From Palaemon carinicauda (taxonomy: Eukaryota > Arthropoda > Malacostraca > Decapoda > Palaemonidae): a DNA stretch of 64,000 nt. Numbering within the stretch: position 1 is the first letter of the stretch; each line of letters opens with the position of its first letter. The position numbers were made by a program, and so were the translations under genes. Where the stretch lies: positions 53,473,907 to 53,537,906 of the forward strand of contig NC_090746.1 in the NCBI RefSeq assembly GCF_036898095.1, read 5' to 3'. Below the pieces are notes generated by a model. The model had not been told where the DNA came from and did no database searches. It worked only from the letters and a program-made list of their open reading frames with translations. This document shows, one piece after another, positions 31,631 through 41,125 of this stretch.

Positions 31631-34066
31631 ATGGCTGACCCTTCTCAAGTCCCTAAATTCAGGAAATGTAATGCTAGGGACTGTTCAAGGCGTCTTCCGA
31701 AGGCCTCTATCGATCCTCACACCGTTTGTTCCAATTGTCGGGATAAGACCTGTCAATTGGAAGATCGATGTGAGGAATGCGTTGGGCTTTCGGAATTCGA
31801 TTTCATCGAATTCCAGAAATACACACGTAGGCTAGAGAGAGATAGAGTCAGGAGAAGTTCATCTCGCTCCGTTGATTTTTCCTCTCCTCATGCCCCACAA
31901 CCTATTCCTTCCCCTGTAGTGGTTGCTCCTGATCCCCCTTCTAGCACTCAACAACCTTCGATGGCAGATATGATGCGTACCATCCAGGCTCTGGGTGAGA
32001 GAGTCGAGTCATTGGCGAGTGACCGTAACCAACTCATGGCAGACGTCAAGGAGTTGAAGTGTAAGAGTGCAGTGGGTAGTGACAAAGTGAGTGGTAGTGT
32101 TGTGGAAAGTGTTGTAGATAGTGTTGCGCTTGAGGGTTCGTCTGTTCGTGCCTGTCGTCCTCCCAGTCCGGGACCTCTTGCAAGCTCCCAAGCCCAGGGG
32201 AGAAGCAATGTCGTACGACCAAAGGGTTCGAGAGGCTTTAATCAGCGAACAGACGTTCCCTCCGTGGTTTCGGACGTATCTAACCAAGATCGCCCCACCC
32301 ACACGAAGACGAGAGAGCCCATTTATTCCTCGTCTGCGGAAGAGGTTTCTCGAAAGAAACCATGGACCAAGGTCTCGCGGCCTCTTAAGCGCAAGTCGGT
32401 CCCTTCCGCGCAAGTCCAACGGCCCAGTTGTAGCCACTGGGTCAGTTCGGACTCGCTGCAGTCTTTCGATGACTGCACGCCTCCTAAGAGAGGCAAAGCG
32501 GTACCGCATCAGGCAGTAACACCGTCTGTTGCCGCACCTGCTACTGTAGACCCTAAGTGGTCTTTGCTGCAGACCATGCAGTCACAGTTAACGTCATTGA
32601 TGCAGGACTTTCGTGCGGAGAAGGTTGACGCTGCACCAACCTCTAGCCTACAACCACCCACGGTTGTGCGTCCAGTGGACGCTGAGGCTACCTTCTCCCG
32701 CACTCCAGCTGTGAGAGTCCCGCCACCCATGCGTTCCAGTGTACCCTGCCAGCCGCATGTTGACGTTCAGCGACGCACGAAGCCTTCCGTTGACGTTCGC
32801 GAGTTACAACAACAACCTAAGTTGTTTTGTTTTGACGCGGTGCGTCAACCTCCGCAACCCAGTGTGGTTACCACTACTCGCCCACAGCAGACTAGACAGT
32901 CTGGAGTAGACGCTTTGCGCCCCCGCGCTGCTATGGTTGTTGCCAGTTCACAGACTGGGCAACAGTTCCATGACGTTGCGTCCGGTTCAGTCACGCATGC
33001 ACCCGTGCTGCCGGACTCAGCTGACCAGCTGATTGCTACTCCTTTGCCGCTTCCTCCTCAGTTTTCAGATGATGGACTCTCTGATGATGACGACGCTGCT
33101 CACATTGACGACCCGCATACGGACATCGACGAACCCAAGACCATGCAACCCTCCTTGGACTTTAGAAAAGTTCTTGCTTTGTTCAAGGAGATGTTTCCTG
33201 ATCAGTTTGTGCCTGCGGCTCCACGCTCTCCTCCGTCTGAGTTCGCTTTAGGCACTCAGTCATCAGCGCCTGCCTTCACGAAACTCGTCCTTGCCCGCTC
33301 GTCCAAGAGAGCTTTACGAGTTTTAGGGGATTGGATGCAGTCCAAAAAGAACCTTGGGAAGACAGCTTTTACGTTTCCCCCTGCGAGACTCTCTTCCAGA
33401 TCGAGCGTCTGGTATGCCACGGGAGAAGTTCTCGGCTTGGGAGTTCCTGCCTCTGCCCAGGGCGACTTCTCAAGTCTAGAAGACTCTCCCCGCAGGCTGG
33501 CCATGAGACGCTCTAAGATTTGTTGGTCTCCTTCAGACTTAGACCATCTGTTGAAAGGAGTGTTTAGAGCCTTCGAGGTCTTTAACTTTTTGGACTGGTG
33601 TCTGGGAGCTTTGAGCAGGAAGATCTCCCCTTCTGACAAGGAAGCTTCCTTGCTCATTATGTCCTGTATGGACAAGGCCATACGTGACGGATCCAGTGAA
33701 CTTGCGGCTTCGTTCGTTTCCGGGGTCCTCAAGAAACGGGAAAACCTTTGCTCGTTCTTGTCAGCGGGAGTAACACCGTGTCAGAGATCGGAACTTATGT
33801 TTGCTCCTCTCTCAAAGTGCCTTTTCCCAGAGGACTTGATAAAGGAGATTGCTGCCTCCTTGATTCAAAAAGACACTCATGACCTGGTTGCGTCCTCTGC
33901 CCGCAAAGCCACCCCTTTGCCTACCTTGTCTAGACCCAGGATGGACACTCCAGCGTCCAGATTCATTCCGCCCTTTCGTGGCAGAGCCTCCAGCAGAGGA
34001 GGTGCTCGTGCCGAAGGGAGACGTGGGAAAAAGAAAGGTACCAAGTCCTTTAAGGGCAGAGTCTGA
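31631..34066 (+). CDS. gag: DIRS gag-like protein, element C (intact, 811 aa)
   Basis: Uninterrupted from ATG 31631 (MADPSQVPKFRKCNARDC) to TGA. Residues about 13-50 hold a Cys/His cluster, CNARDC then DPHTVCSNCRDKTC then CEEC, shared with gag of A, B, E, F and G, and probably metal-binding. Residues about 110-140 look like a short coiled coil (MRTIQALGERVESLASDRNQ). The middle is Ser/Pro/Gln-rich. The last 280 residues match D gag: LGDWMQSKKNLGKTAF, VWYATGEVLGLGVPA and FLDWCLGALSRKI. The tail is Arg/Gly-rich (GRASSRGGARAEGRRGKKKG), suitable for nucleic-acid binding. The RT frame overlaps its end in +1. The packaging role is by analogy with other DIRS first ORFs. Confidence 0.9.
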   Translation: MADPSQVPKFRKCNARDCSRRLPKASIDPHTVCSNCRDKTCQLEDRCEECVGLSEFDFIEFQKYTRRLERDRVRRSSSRSVDFSSPHAPQPIPSPVVVAPDPPSSTQQPSMADMMRTIQALGERVESLASDRNQLMADVKELKCKSAVGSDKVSGSVVESVVDSVALEGSSVRACRPPSPGPLASSQAQGRSNVVRPKGSRGFNQRTDVPSVVSDVSNQDRPTHTKTREPIYSSSAEEVSRKKPWTKVSRPLKRKSVPSAQVQRPSCSHWVSSDSLQSFDDCTPPKRGKAVPHQAVTPSVAAPATVDPKWSLLQTMQSQLTSLMQDFRAEKVDAAPTSSLQPPTVVRPVDAEATFSRTPAVRVPPPMRSSVPCQPHVDVQRRTKPSVDVRELQQQPKLFCFDAVRQPPQPSVVTTTRPQQTRQSGVDALRPRAAMVVASSQTGQQFHDVASGSVTHAPVLPDSADQLIATPLPLPPQFSDDGLSDDDDAAHIDDPHTDIDEPKTMQPSLDFRKVLALFKEMFPDQFVPAAPRSPPSEFALGTQSSAPAFTKLVLARSSKRALRVLGDWMQSKKNLGKTAFTFPPARLSSRSSVWYATGEVLGLGVPASAQGDFSSLEDSPRRLAMRRSKICWSPSDLDHLLKGVFRAFEVFNFLDWCLGALSRKISPSDKEASLLIMSCMDKAIRDGSSELAASFVSGVLKKRENLCSFLSAGVTPCQRSELMFAPLSKCLFPEDLIKEIAASLIQKDTHDLVASSARKATPLPTLSRPRMDTPASRFIPPFRGRASSRGGARAEGRRGKKKGTKSFKGRV

Positions 34067-35336
34067 CTGCCACCTTCTTCAGACAGCAGTGGGAGCCAGA
34101 CTCAAGAACTTCTGGCAGACCTGGGAGAAAAGGGGCGCAGATGCACAATCTGTGAAGTTGCTCAGAGAAGGGTACAAGATCCCGTTTGTACGCAAACCCC
34201 CTCTAGCAACGTCTCCCATCGATCTCTCTCCCAGGTACAGAGAGGAGGACAAGAGACTAGCTTTGAAGCAAGAGGTGTCTCTCTTGCTAGAAAAGGGAGC
34301 GGTAGTCAAAGTCCGGGACCATCAATCCCCGGGCTTCTACAACCGTCTCTTCTTAGTGGTAAAGAAGACAGGAGGGTGGAGACCGGTGCTAGACGTCAGT
34401 GCGCTGAATGTCTTTGTCACAAAGCAGACGTTCGCCATGGAGACCACAAAGTCTGTTCTAGCAGCGGTCAGGAAGGAAGACTGGATGGTCTCTTTAGACC
34501 TAAGGGACGCTTACTTTCACGTCCCCATCCACCCAGAATCCCAACCTTTTCTGAGATTCGTTTACGAAAAGGTTGTCTACCAATTTCAAGCCCTGTGCTT
34601 TGGCCTAAGCACGGCTCCTCTTGTCTTTACGAAGCTGATGAGGAATATTGCTAAATTCCTGCATTTAGCGGATATCAGAGCCTCCCTCTATTTGGACGAC
34701 TGGCTTCTAAGAGCTTCTTCCAGTCGTCGCTGTCTGGAGAATCTAAAGTGGACTCTAGATCTGACCAAGGAATTGGGTCTCCTGGTCAATATGGAAAAGT
34801 CCCAACTGGTCCCATTCCAAACTATAGTGTACTTAGGGATGGAGATTCACAGTCAAGCTTTTCGGGCTTTTCCGTCGGCCCCCAGAACAAGTCAAGCCCA
34901 AGGATGCATCCAGAACATGCTAAAGAAGGACCGATGTTCAGTCAGACAGTGGATGAGTCTGATAGGGACGCTTTCATCCCTGGAACAGTTCATTTCGTTA
35001 GGGAGACTGCACCTCCGTCCCCTTCAATTTCACCTAGCTGTTCACTGGAAAAAGGACAAGACGCTAGAAGCGGTCTCGATCCCCATTTCCGAGAAGATGA
35101 AGTCATCACTGACTTGGTGGAAGGACAACATCAACCTCAGAGAGGGTCTGCCCCTGGCTGTACAGACCCCCAACCACGTTCTCTTCTCGGACGCATCGGA
35201 CACGGGCTGGGGTGCGACATTAGACGGTCGGGAATGCTCGGGAACTTGGAACTCGAATCAAAGAACGTTACATATCAACTGCAAGGAGCTACTGGCAGTT
35301 CATCTGGCCTTGAAAAGCTTCAGTCCCTCCTTCTAG
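33879..35336 (+). CDS. DIRS RT and RNase H (5' part), element C
   Basis: Open for 485 codons; the true start is uncertain because it overlaps gag by about 190 bases in the +1 frame. RT motifs: KTGGWRPVLDVSALNVFV, VSLDLRDAYFHVPIHPESQ, FGLSTAPLVFTKL, catalytic YLDD at 34689-34700, and LGLLVNMEKSQLVP. The RNase H start is HVLFSDASDTGWGATL, then INCKELLAVHLALKSF. It then stops at 35336 after a frameshift; the rest of RNase H continues in the next frame. The RT core keeps its catalytic aspartates. It is related to D (the same VPIHPxxRxFLRFV type) rather than to A, B and E. Confidence 0.9.
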   Translation: MTWLRPLPAKPPLCLPCLDPGWTLQRPDSFRPFVAEPPAEEVLVPKGDVGKRKVPSPLRAESDCHLLQTAVGARLKNFWQTWEKRGADAQSVKLLREGYKIPFVRKPPLATSPIDLSPRYREEDKRLALKQEVSLLLEKGAVVKVRDHQSPGFYNRLFLVVKKTGGWRPVLDVSALNVFVTKQTFAMETTKSVLAAVRKEDWMVSLDLRDAYFHVPIHPESQPFLRFVYEKVVYQFQALCFGLSTAPLVFTKLMRNIAKFLHLADIRASLYLDDWLLRASSSRRCLENLKWTLDLTKELGLLVNMEKSQLVPFQTIVYLGMEIHSQAFRAFPSAPRTSQAQGCIQNMLKKDRCSVRQWMSLIGTLSSLEQFISLGRLHLRPLQFHLAVHWKKDKTLEAVSIPISEKMKSSLTWWKDNINLREGLPLAVQTPNHVLFSDASDTGWGATLDGRECSGTWNSNQRTLHINCKELLAVHLALKSFSPSF

Positions 35337-37021
35337 GCAAGGTGGTGGAGGTGAACTCAGACAACACCACGGCCTTGGCGTACATCTCCAAGCAAGGAGG
35401 GACCCATTCTATGACGTTGTACGAGATCGCAAGGGACCTCCTCACCTGGTCAAAAGATCTAAACCTTTCTCTAGTAACGAGGTTCATTCAAGGCAACATG
35501 AATGTCATGGCGGATTGCCTCAGTCGGAAGGGTCAAATCATTCCAACAGAATGGACCCTACACAAGGATGTGTGCAAGAGACTATGGGCCACATGGGGCC
35601 AACCTACCATAGATCTCTTTGCAACCTCGATGACCAAGAGGCTCCCAATTTATTGCTCGCCAATCCCGGACCCAGCAGCAGTTCATATAGATGCCTTTCT
35701 ACTGGATTGGTCCAATCTAGACCTTTATGCATTCCCCCCGTTCAAGATTGTCAACAAGGTACTGCAGAAGTTCGCCTCTCACGAAGGGACAAGGTTGACG
35801 TTAGTTGCTCCCCTCTGGCCCGCGAGAGAATGGTTCACCGAGGTACTTCAATGGCTGGTGGACGTTCCCAGAACTCTTCCTCTAAGAGTGGACCTTCTAC
35901 GTCAGCCACACGTAAAGAAGGTACACCCAGGCCTCCACGCTCTTCGTCTGACTGCCTTCAGACTATCGAAAGACTCGAGAGCTAGAGGCTTTTCGAAGGA
36001 GGCAGCCAGGGCGATTGCTAGAGCAAGGAGGACATCCACTCTTAGAGTCTACCAGTCGAAGTGGGAAGTCTTCCGAAACTGGTGCAAGTCGGTATCAGTA
36101 TCCTCGACCAGTACCTCTGTAACCCAAATAGCTGACTTCCTATTATACCTGAGGAAGGAAAGATCTCTTTCAGCTCCCACTATCAAAGGTTACAGAAGCA
36201 TGTTGGCAGCAGTCTTCCGTCACAGAGGCTTAGATCTTTCTAACAACAAAGATCTACAGGACCTCCTTAAGTCTTTTGAGACCTCGAAGGAGCGTCGTTT
36301 GGCTACACCGGGTTGGAATTTAGACGTGGTACTAAGATTCCTTATGTCAGAAAGGTTCGAGCCACTACAATCAGCCTCCTTTAAAGATCTCACTTTAAAG
36401 ACTCTTTTCCTCGTTTGCTTAGCAACAGCTAAAAGAGTCAGTGAGATACACGCCTTCAGCAAGAACATCGGATTTTCATCTGAAACGGCTACATGTTCTT
36501 TACAGCTTGGTTTTCTAGCCAAAAACGAGCTACCTTCTCGTCCTTGGCCGAAATCGTTCGATATTCCAAGCCTTTCAAATTTGGTTGGAAATGAACTAGA
36601 AAGAGTCTTATGCCCTGTTAGAGCTCTTAAGTTCTATTTAAGACGAACTAAACCTTTACGAGGACAGTCAGAAGCTTTATGGTGTGCTATTAAGAAACCT
36701 TCTTTACCTATGTCAAAGAATGCAGTTTCCTTTTATATCAGACTGTTGATACGAGAAGCTCATTCCCATCTGAATGAGGAAGACCATGCTTTGCTGAAGG
36801 TAAGGACACATGAAGTTAGAGCTGTCGCAACTTCAGTGGCCTTTAAACAAAATAGATCTCTGCAGAGTATAATGGACGCAACCTATTGGAGAAGCAAGTC
36901 AGTGTTCGCGTCTTTTTATCTTAAAGATGTCCAGTCTCTTTACGAGAACTGCTACACCCTGGGACCATTCGTAGCAGCGAGTGCAGTAGTGGGTGAGGGC
37001 TCAACCACTACATTCCCCTAA
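35318..37021 (+). pseudogene. RNase H end, methyltransferase-like region and tyrosine recombinase, element C
   Basis: This open frame continues the polymerase after the frameshift near 35325, with no stop to 37021. RNase H: VNSDNTTALAYISKQGG and MADCLSRKGQ. Methyltransferase-like region: TIDLFATSMTKRLPIYCSPI and YAFPPFKIV, ending in LVAPLWPAREWF. Without a stop it enters the recombinase, ARGFSKEAARAIARARRTST. Arg-I is in LATAKRVSEIHAFSK, HxxR in RTHEVRAVATSVAF and Tyr in VFASFYLKD near 36918. In D the recombinase is in a separate -1 frame; C lacks two bases at the junction relative to D. The recombinase catalytic residues are complete. Confidence 0.88.
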
Positions 37022-37432
37022 TTCCATAACCTTTTTTAATCTTTCTCTTGAAATGTTTTTTATTGTTGTTTTTTGGGTTGTCCGGAAGGCTAAGAAGCCT
37101 TTCGCATCCTGGTTGATTTGGCGGGTGGGCAAATTCTTTTCTTGAGAAGCGCCTAGATTAGAGGTTTTGATGAGGTCCTTTAGTATGGGTTGCAACCCTT
37201 GATACTTCAGCTCCTAGGAGTCGCTCAGCATCCTAAGAGGATCGCGAGGCTCAGTAAGGAAGACGTACTTAAAAAAGGCAGAGTAATTGTTCAAGTCGAC
37301 TTCCTTACCAGGTACTTATTTATTTTATGTTTGTTATTTTGAATAACTGCTAAAATGAAATACAAAATCCTTAGCTCATAATAATGTAAACAATTAATGC
37401 TGGTCTCTACCCACCCCCCTGGGTGTGAATCA

Positions 37433-37524
37433 GCTTATATAATCACCGGCTAAGTTTAATATTGAAAAATGTTATTTTTATTAATAAAATAAATTTTTGA
37501 ATATACTTACCCGGTGATTATATA
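37433..37524 (+). repeat. Internal complementary region of element C
   Basis: The complement of the left end (AAGTTTAATATTGAAAA) is joined to the complement of the right end (ATGTTATTTTTATTAATAAA). The join shows which end bases would be adjacent in a circular form. Confidence 0.93.
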
Positions 37525-37566
37525 TTAAAGGACCCTCCCTTCCTCCCCAATAGAGACCCAGTGGAC

Positions 37567-37740
37567 CGAGGAGAAAATTGAGTTCTGTGTTTACATTGAG
37601 TACTGAGTACCTGCTCGACAGATGGCGCTGTTGAAGTACACCCCCTACCTGCATAGCGATCGCTGGCGGATTTTGAACGTAGAGTTTTTCTGTCGGGCAG
37701 CAGAGCTGCAGCTTATATAATCACCGGGTAAGTATATTCA
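37567..37740 (+). repeat. Right inverted terminal repeat of element C
   Basis: Inverted copy of 31263-31435. The outermost bases of the two element ends differ. Confidence 0.92.
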
Positions 37741-37769
37741 AAAATTTATTTTATTAATAAAAATAACAT

Positions 37770-38992
37770 GTTAGGATAGGAAATGAAGTGAGCGATTGGT
37801 TTCCGGTGAGAGTGGGGCTGAGACAGGGATGTGTGATGCCGCCGTGGTTGTTTAACTTGTATGTTGATGGAGTGGTGAGAGAGGTGAATGCTCTAGTGCT
37901 TGGACGAGGATTGAAACTGGTAGACGAGAATGACCATGAATAGGAGGTAAATCAGTTGTTGTTTGCGGATGATACTGTACTGGTTGTGGACGCAGAAGAG
38001 AAGCTTGGCCGATTAGTGACAGAATTTGGAAGGGTGTGTGAGAGAAGGAAGTTGAGAGTTTAAGTGGGTAAGAGTACTGTAAGGTTATGAGATGTACGAG
38101 AAGGGAAGGCGGTGCGAGGTTGAATGTCATGTTGAATGGAGAGTTACTTGAGGAGGTGGATCAGTTTAAGTACTTGGGGTCTGTTGTTGCAGAAAATGGT
38201 GGGGTGGAAGCAGATGTACGTCAGAGAGTGAATGAAGGATGCAGTGTTGGGGGCAGTTAAGGGAGTAGTAATCAATAGAGGGTTGGGCATGAATGTAAAG
38301 AGAGTTCTGTATGAGAAAGTGATTGTACCAACTGTGATGTATGGATCGGAGTTGTGGGGAATGAAAGTGACGGGGGGACAGAAATTGAATGTGAGATGAA
38401 GTGTCTAAGGAGTATGGCTGGTGTATCTCGAGTAGATAGGGTTAGGAACGAAATAGTGAGGGTGAGAACGGGTGTAAGAAATGAGTTAGCAGCTAGAGTG
38501 GATATGAATGTGTTGAGGTGGTTTGGCCATGTTGAGAGAATGGAAAATGGCTGTCTGCCAAAGAAGGTGATGAATGCAAGAGTTGATGGGAGAAGTACAA
38601 GAGGAAGGCCAAGGTTTGGGTGGATGGATGGAGTGAAGGAAGCTCTTGGTGATAGGAGGATATATGTGAGAGAGGCAAGAGAGCGTGCTAGAAAAAGGAA
38701 TGAATGGCTAGCGATTGTGACGCAGTTCCGGTAGGCCCTGCTACTTCCTCCAGTGCCTTGGTTGACCGCGGAGGTAGCAGCAGTAGGGGATTTAGCATTA
38801 TGAAGCTTCATCTGTGGTGGATAACGGGGGAGGGTGGGCTGTGGCACCCTATCAGTACCAGCCGAACTCGTTTGAGTCCCTTGTCAGGCCGGGAGGAACG
38901 TAGAGAGGAGAAGTCCCCTTTTTTGTTTCATTTGTTTGATGTCGGCTACCCCCCAAAATTGGGGGAAATGCCTTGGTATATGTATAAATAGG
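37770..38992 (+). pseudogene. RTE-like LINE, 3' segment
   Basis: Continues the LINE cut at 31249: VRIGNEVSDWFPVRVGLRQG, then MPPWLFNLYVDGVVREVNA, catalytic block LLFADDTVLVVDAEEKLG, and QFKYLGSVVAENGGVE. After stops and a frame change, 38354-38734 gives the tail MKCLRSMAGVSRVDRVRNE, VLRWFGHVERMENG and TRGRPRFGWMDGV. The 3' UTR contains GTCGGCTACCCCCCAAAATT and ends in TATATGTATAAATA. Several lesions are present. With the 5' segment it forms one 5'-truncated copy inserted in a Jockey-like LINE. Confidence 0.88.
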
Positions 38993-40829
38993 ATATCCTC
39001 AGTCATTCCTAAGGATATTCTCTAAACACTATTTATAGATGATCTCTCTATATCATTTGCTGGAGCTTGAATGGTATGGTTGAGAGAAAATTACAACATT
39101 CGACAAAATAATTCAATGGGCTTATATTAATGGATTTAAGTTTTTGACAAGCAAAACTTGTGTTGTCCATTTCTATTGTATTCGGGAAGTACATTCAGAC
39201 CATGATATGTACATCAAAGGTCAACATATCCCATGCCTGTGAAGTTAGATTTTGGGGATTAATTTTCGATTGTAGGCTTACATGGGGTCCTCACTTGAAA
39301 GCTGTAAAAGTAAAGTGTCTTAAGGTTCTGAATCTTTTAAAAGTTTTGTTCCATACATCATGGGTGGCAGACTGCAAAACTATTTCAAAATTATACAAGG
39401 TTTTTTTTTCAAAAATTAGTTATGGGTGTGAAATATACTCCTTAGTCACCTCAAGCTGATCAAAGATTTGACTCTATATACCATACTGGTATCAGATTGG
39501 CAACAGGAGCATTTAGAACTTCGCCTATTCCAAGCCTCCTTGTTGACGCTGGAGAATTACCGTTAAACATTTATCGAAAGTCCTCTATTATTTGGTATTG
39601 GGTTAGGTTGCAAAGACTTCCTAATTCTTTAGCCTGTCAGACTGCAAGCCTTGTAAGGCACTCAGCATACTTAGTTGCACCGAAAATCCCCTCAACCTAA
39701 TGGTTTTCTGGTGAAACAATTGATAGACTGTCTTGATATACTGTAGTTGGAACTAAGGTGCTTCCATTTAAAGTATCATCAATGCCTCCAAGGAAATTAC
39801 CAGAGGTATCTTTTTGTAAATATTTTATTTGAGTTAAGAAGAATATGACTGACTTGGAAGTCAGGTCTCTTTTCATGGAATATGTTGCAGAACACAAGAA
39901 ATTGACTTTAATGTATATTGAGGGCTTCAAGTCTGATGCTGGCGTAGTATATGGGGCACATGGTAATGCTTTTAGTTGTAGAGGTGCACTTCCTCTAACA
40001 GCTTCCATATTTATTGCTGAATTATACAGCATAGTAACTGCTGTTAAAAAAATAGCTTCGGAAGAAGGGGGCAATTTTAGCATTTTTAGTGATGCAAGGA
40101 GTGTTCTTCAAGCTTAGAAGTTTTTAATACCAGTAACTCTTTAGTTTAAAATATTTTAAAATGGCTCTTTATTATTTGATTGAAAGGTATAACAGTTCAA
40201 TTTTGCTGGGTTCTAGCACATATAGGTGTGTCTGGAAACAAGAAGACAGATTTACTGGCAATGCTGCAGCTGAATTACGACCAAGAAGGTATTCCATTCT
40301 TTGTGATGATTGTTTACCCAACATTAAGAATTTTATTTCCAATAATTGGCAACAGCATTGTGGTAGTTTAGTTGAAATAACGAATGTTATATCCCCTTGA
40401 AAGTATAACATGACGCCCCGAAAATGGGAGACTACTCTTTGTCGTCTTAACACATGGATATCTGCTTACAGGCCAATACCAGCCATATTATGACGACTGT
40501 TTGGTTGCCTTGACAGTAAGGCTTTTGTTGACTGAATGCCTTGCGAATAGTAGTAAAAGAAATAGATATCTGTTTGAGGGTCTAGGTGAAGATGGCAGGT
40601 TCATCCTTGCCAAGATTCTTGGACATGATGTGTTTTACCATGCTAGCGGTATTTTTAGCTTTACTTCAGAAGCAGGTCTTGAAAGCTATTTAACTTTTAT
40701 AATGACACCTTTGCTTTTATGGTTTTAATTGAATATTCTTTTATTCTTTATTTATAATAAATGATATCGGCATCAATGACCTTAGATGTCAGGATGCCAG
40801 AAAACCTCAAATCAATCTATCAATCCCCA
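38993..40829 (+). pseudogene. Jockey-like LINE, 3' segment (RT end and RNase H)
   Basis: Resumes the LINE interrupted at 30911: VIPKDIL, a stop, then LFIDDLSISFAGA, where FIDD is the RT catalytic box. Later pieces are STPKTCVVHF-like frames near 39140, SSIIWYWVRLQRLPNSLACQ near 39580, and an RNase H-like part. That part has LTASIFIAELYSIVTAVKK (catalytic Glu region), IFSDARSVLQA (Asp region) and HIGVSGNKKTDLLA. A His/Cys tail (DDCLVALTVRLLLTEC) lies near 40490-40540. The 3' UTR ends in AATCAATC-type repeats at about 40829. Many stops and shifts. LINE clades carrying RNase H include Jockey-related groups. Confidence 0.8.
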
Positions 40830-41125
40830 GGTGGCTCGGAAGCACCAGCGCGACATGTCGCCTGCTCGCTTTGGCACTTCGGAGCTGAGTTCATGAGGTT
40901 GCAGGAAATTATTGTAATCGCTCTGCAACCCAGAGTGGTCTCGCAAGACTGTAGTAGTCTTCATTGCAACTCGTCAGGTTCGCTCTGCTAGTTAGAGCCC
41001 GCCAAGTAGGTTAATTATCACAGCACAACACCTATGCGCTCTCGCAAACCAATCTACTCTCTCTCACGCACAGTTGAGCAAAAGCTACCTGACAAGTAGC
41101 TTATGAAACATAGTCCTACTCACCA

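Larger units (their letters stand above)
31250..37769 (+). mobile_element. DIRS element C (6.5 kb, best preserved)
   Basis: A complete DIRS-1-like element inserted in an RTE-like LINE. The left end is TTTTCAATATTAAACTTAGC and the right end is TTAATAAAAATAACAT. Inverted repeats (31263-31435 and 37567-37740) look identical by eye, and an ICR lies at 37433-37524. Gag is open for 811 codons. RT is open to an RNase H frameshift near 35325, and the rest through the recombinase is open. The flanking LINE frame is restored exactly if the element is removed, so no target duplication was made. It is the youngest-looking element here. Confidence 0.95.

Noticed and set aside
34748..35315. Upstream part of the 757-codon frame in element C as coding
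   Set aside because: This section is an out-of-frame shadow of RT; real homology begins at the RNase H frameshift near 35318.
38272..38847. Minus-strand 191-codon open frame
   Set aside because: It is the antisense of the LINE tail, whose plus-strand motifs (LRWFGHVERM, RGRPRFGWMDG) are clear.
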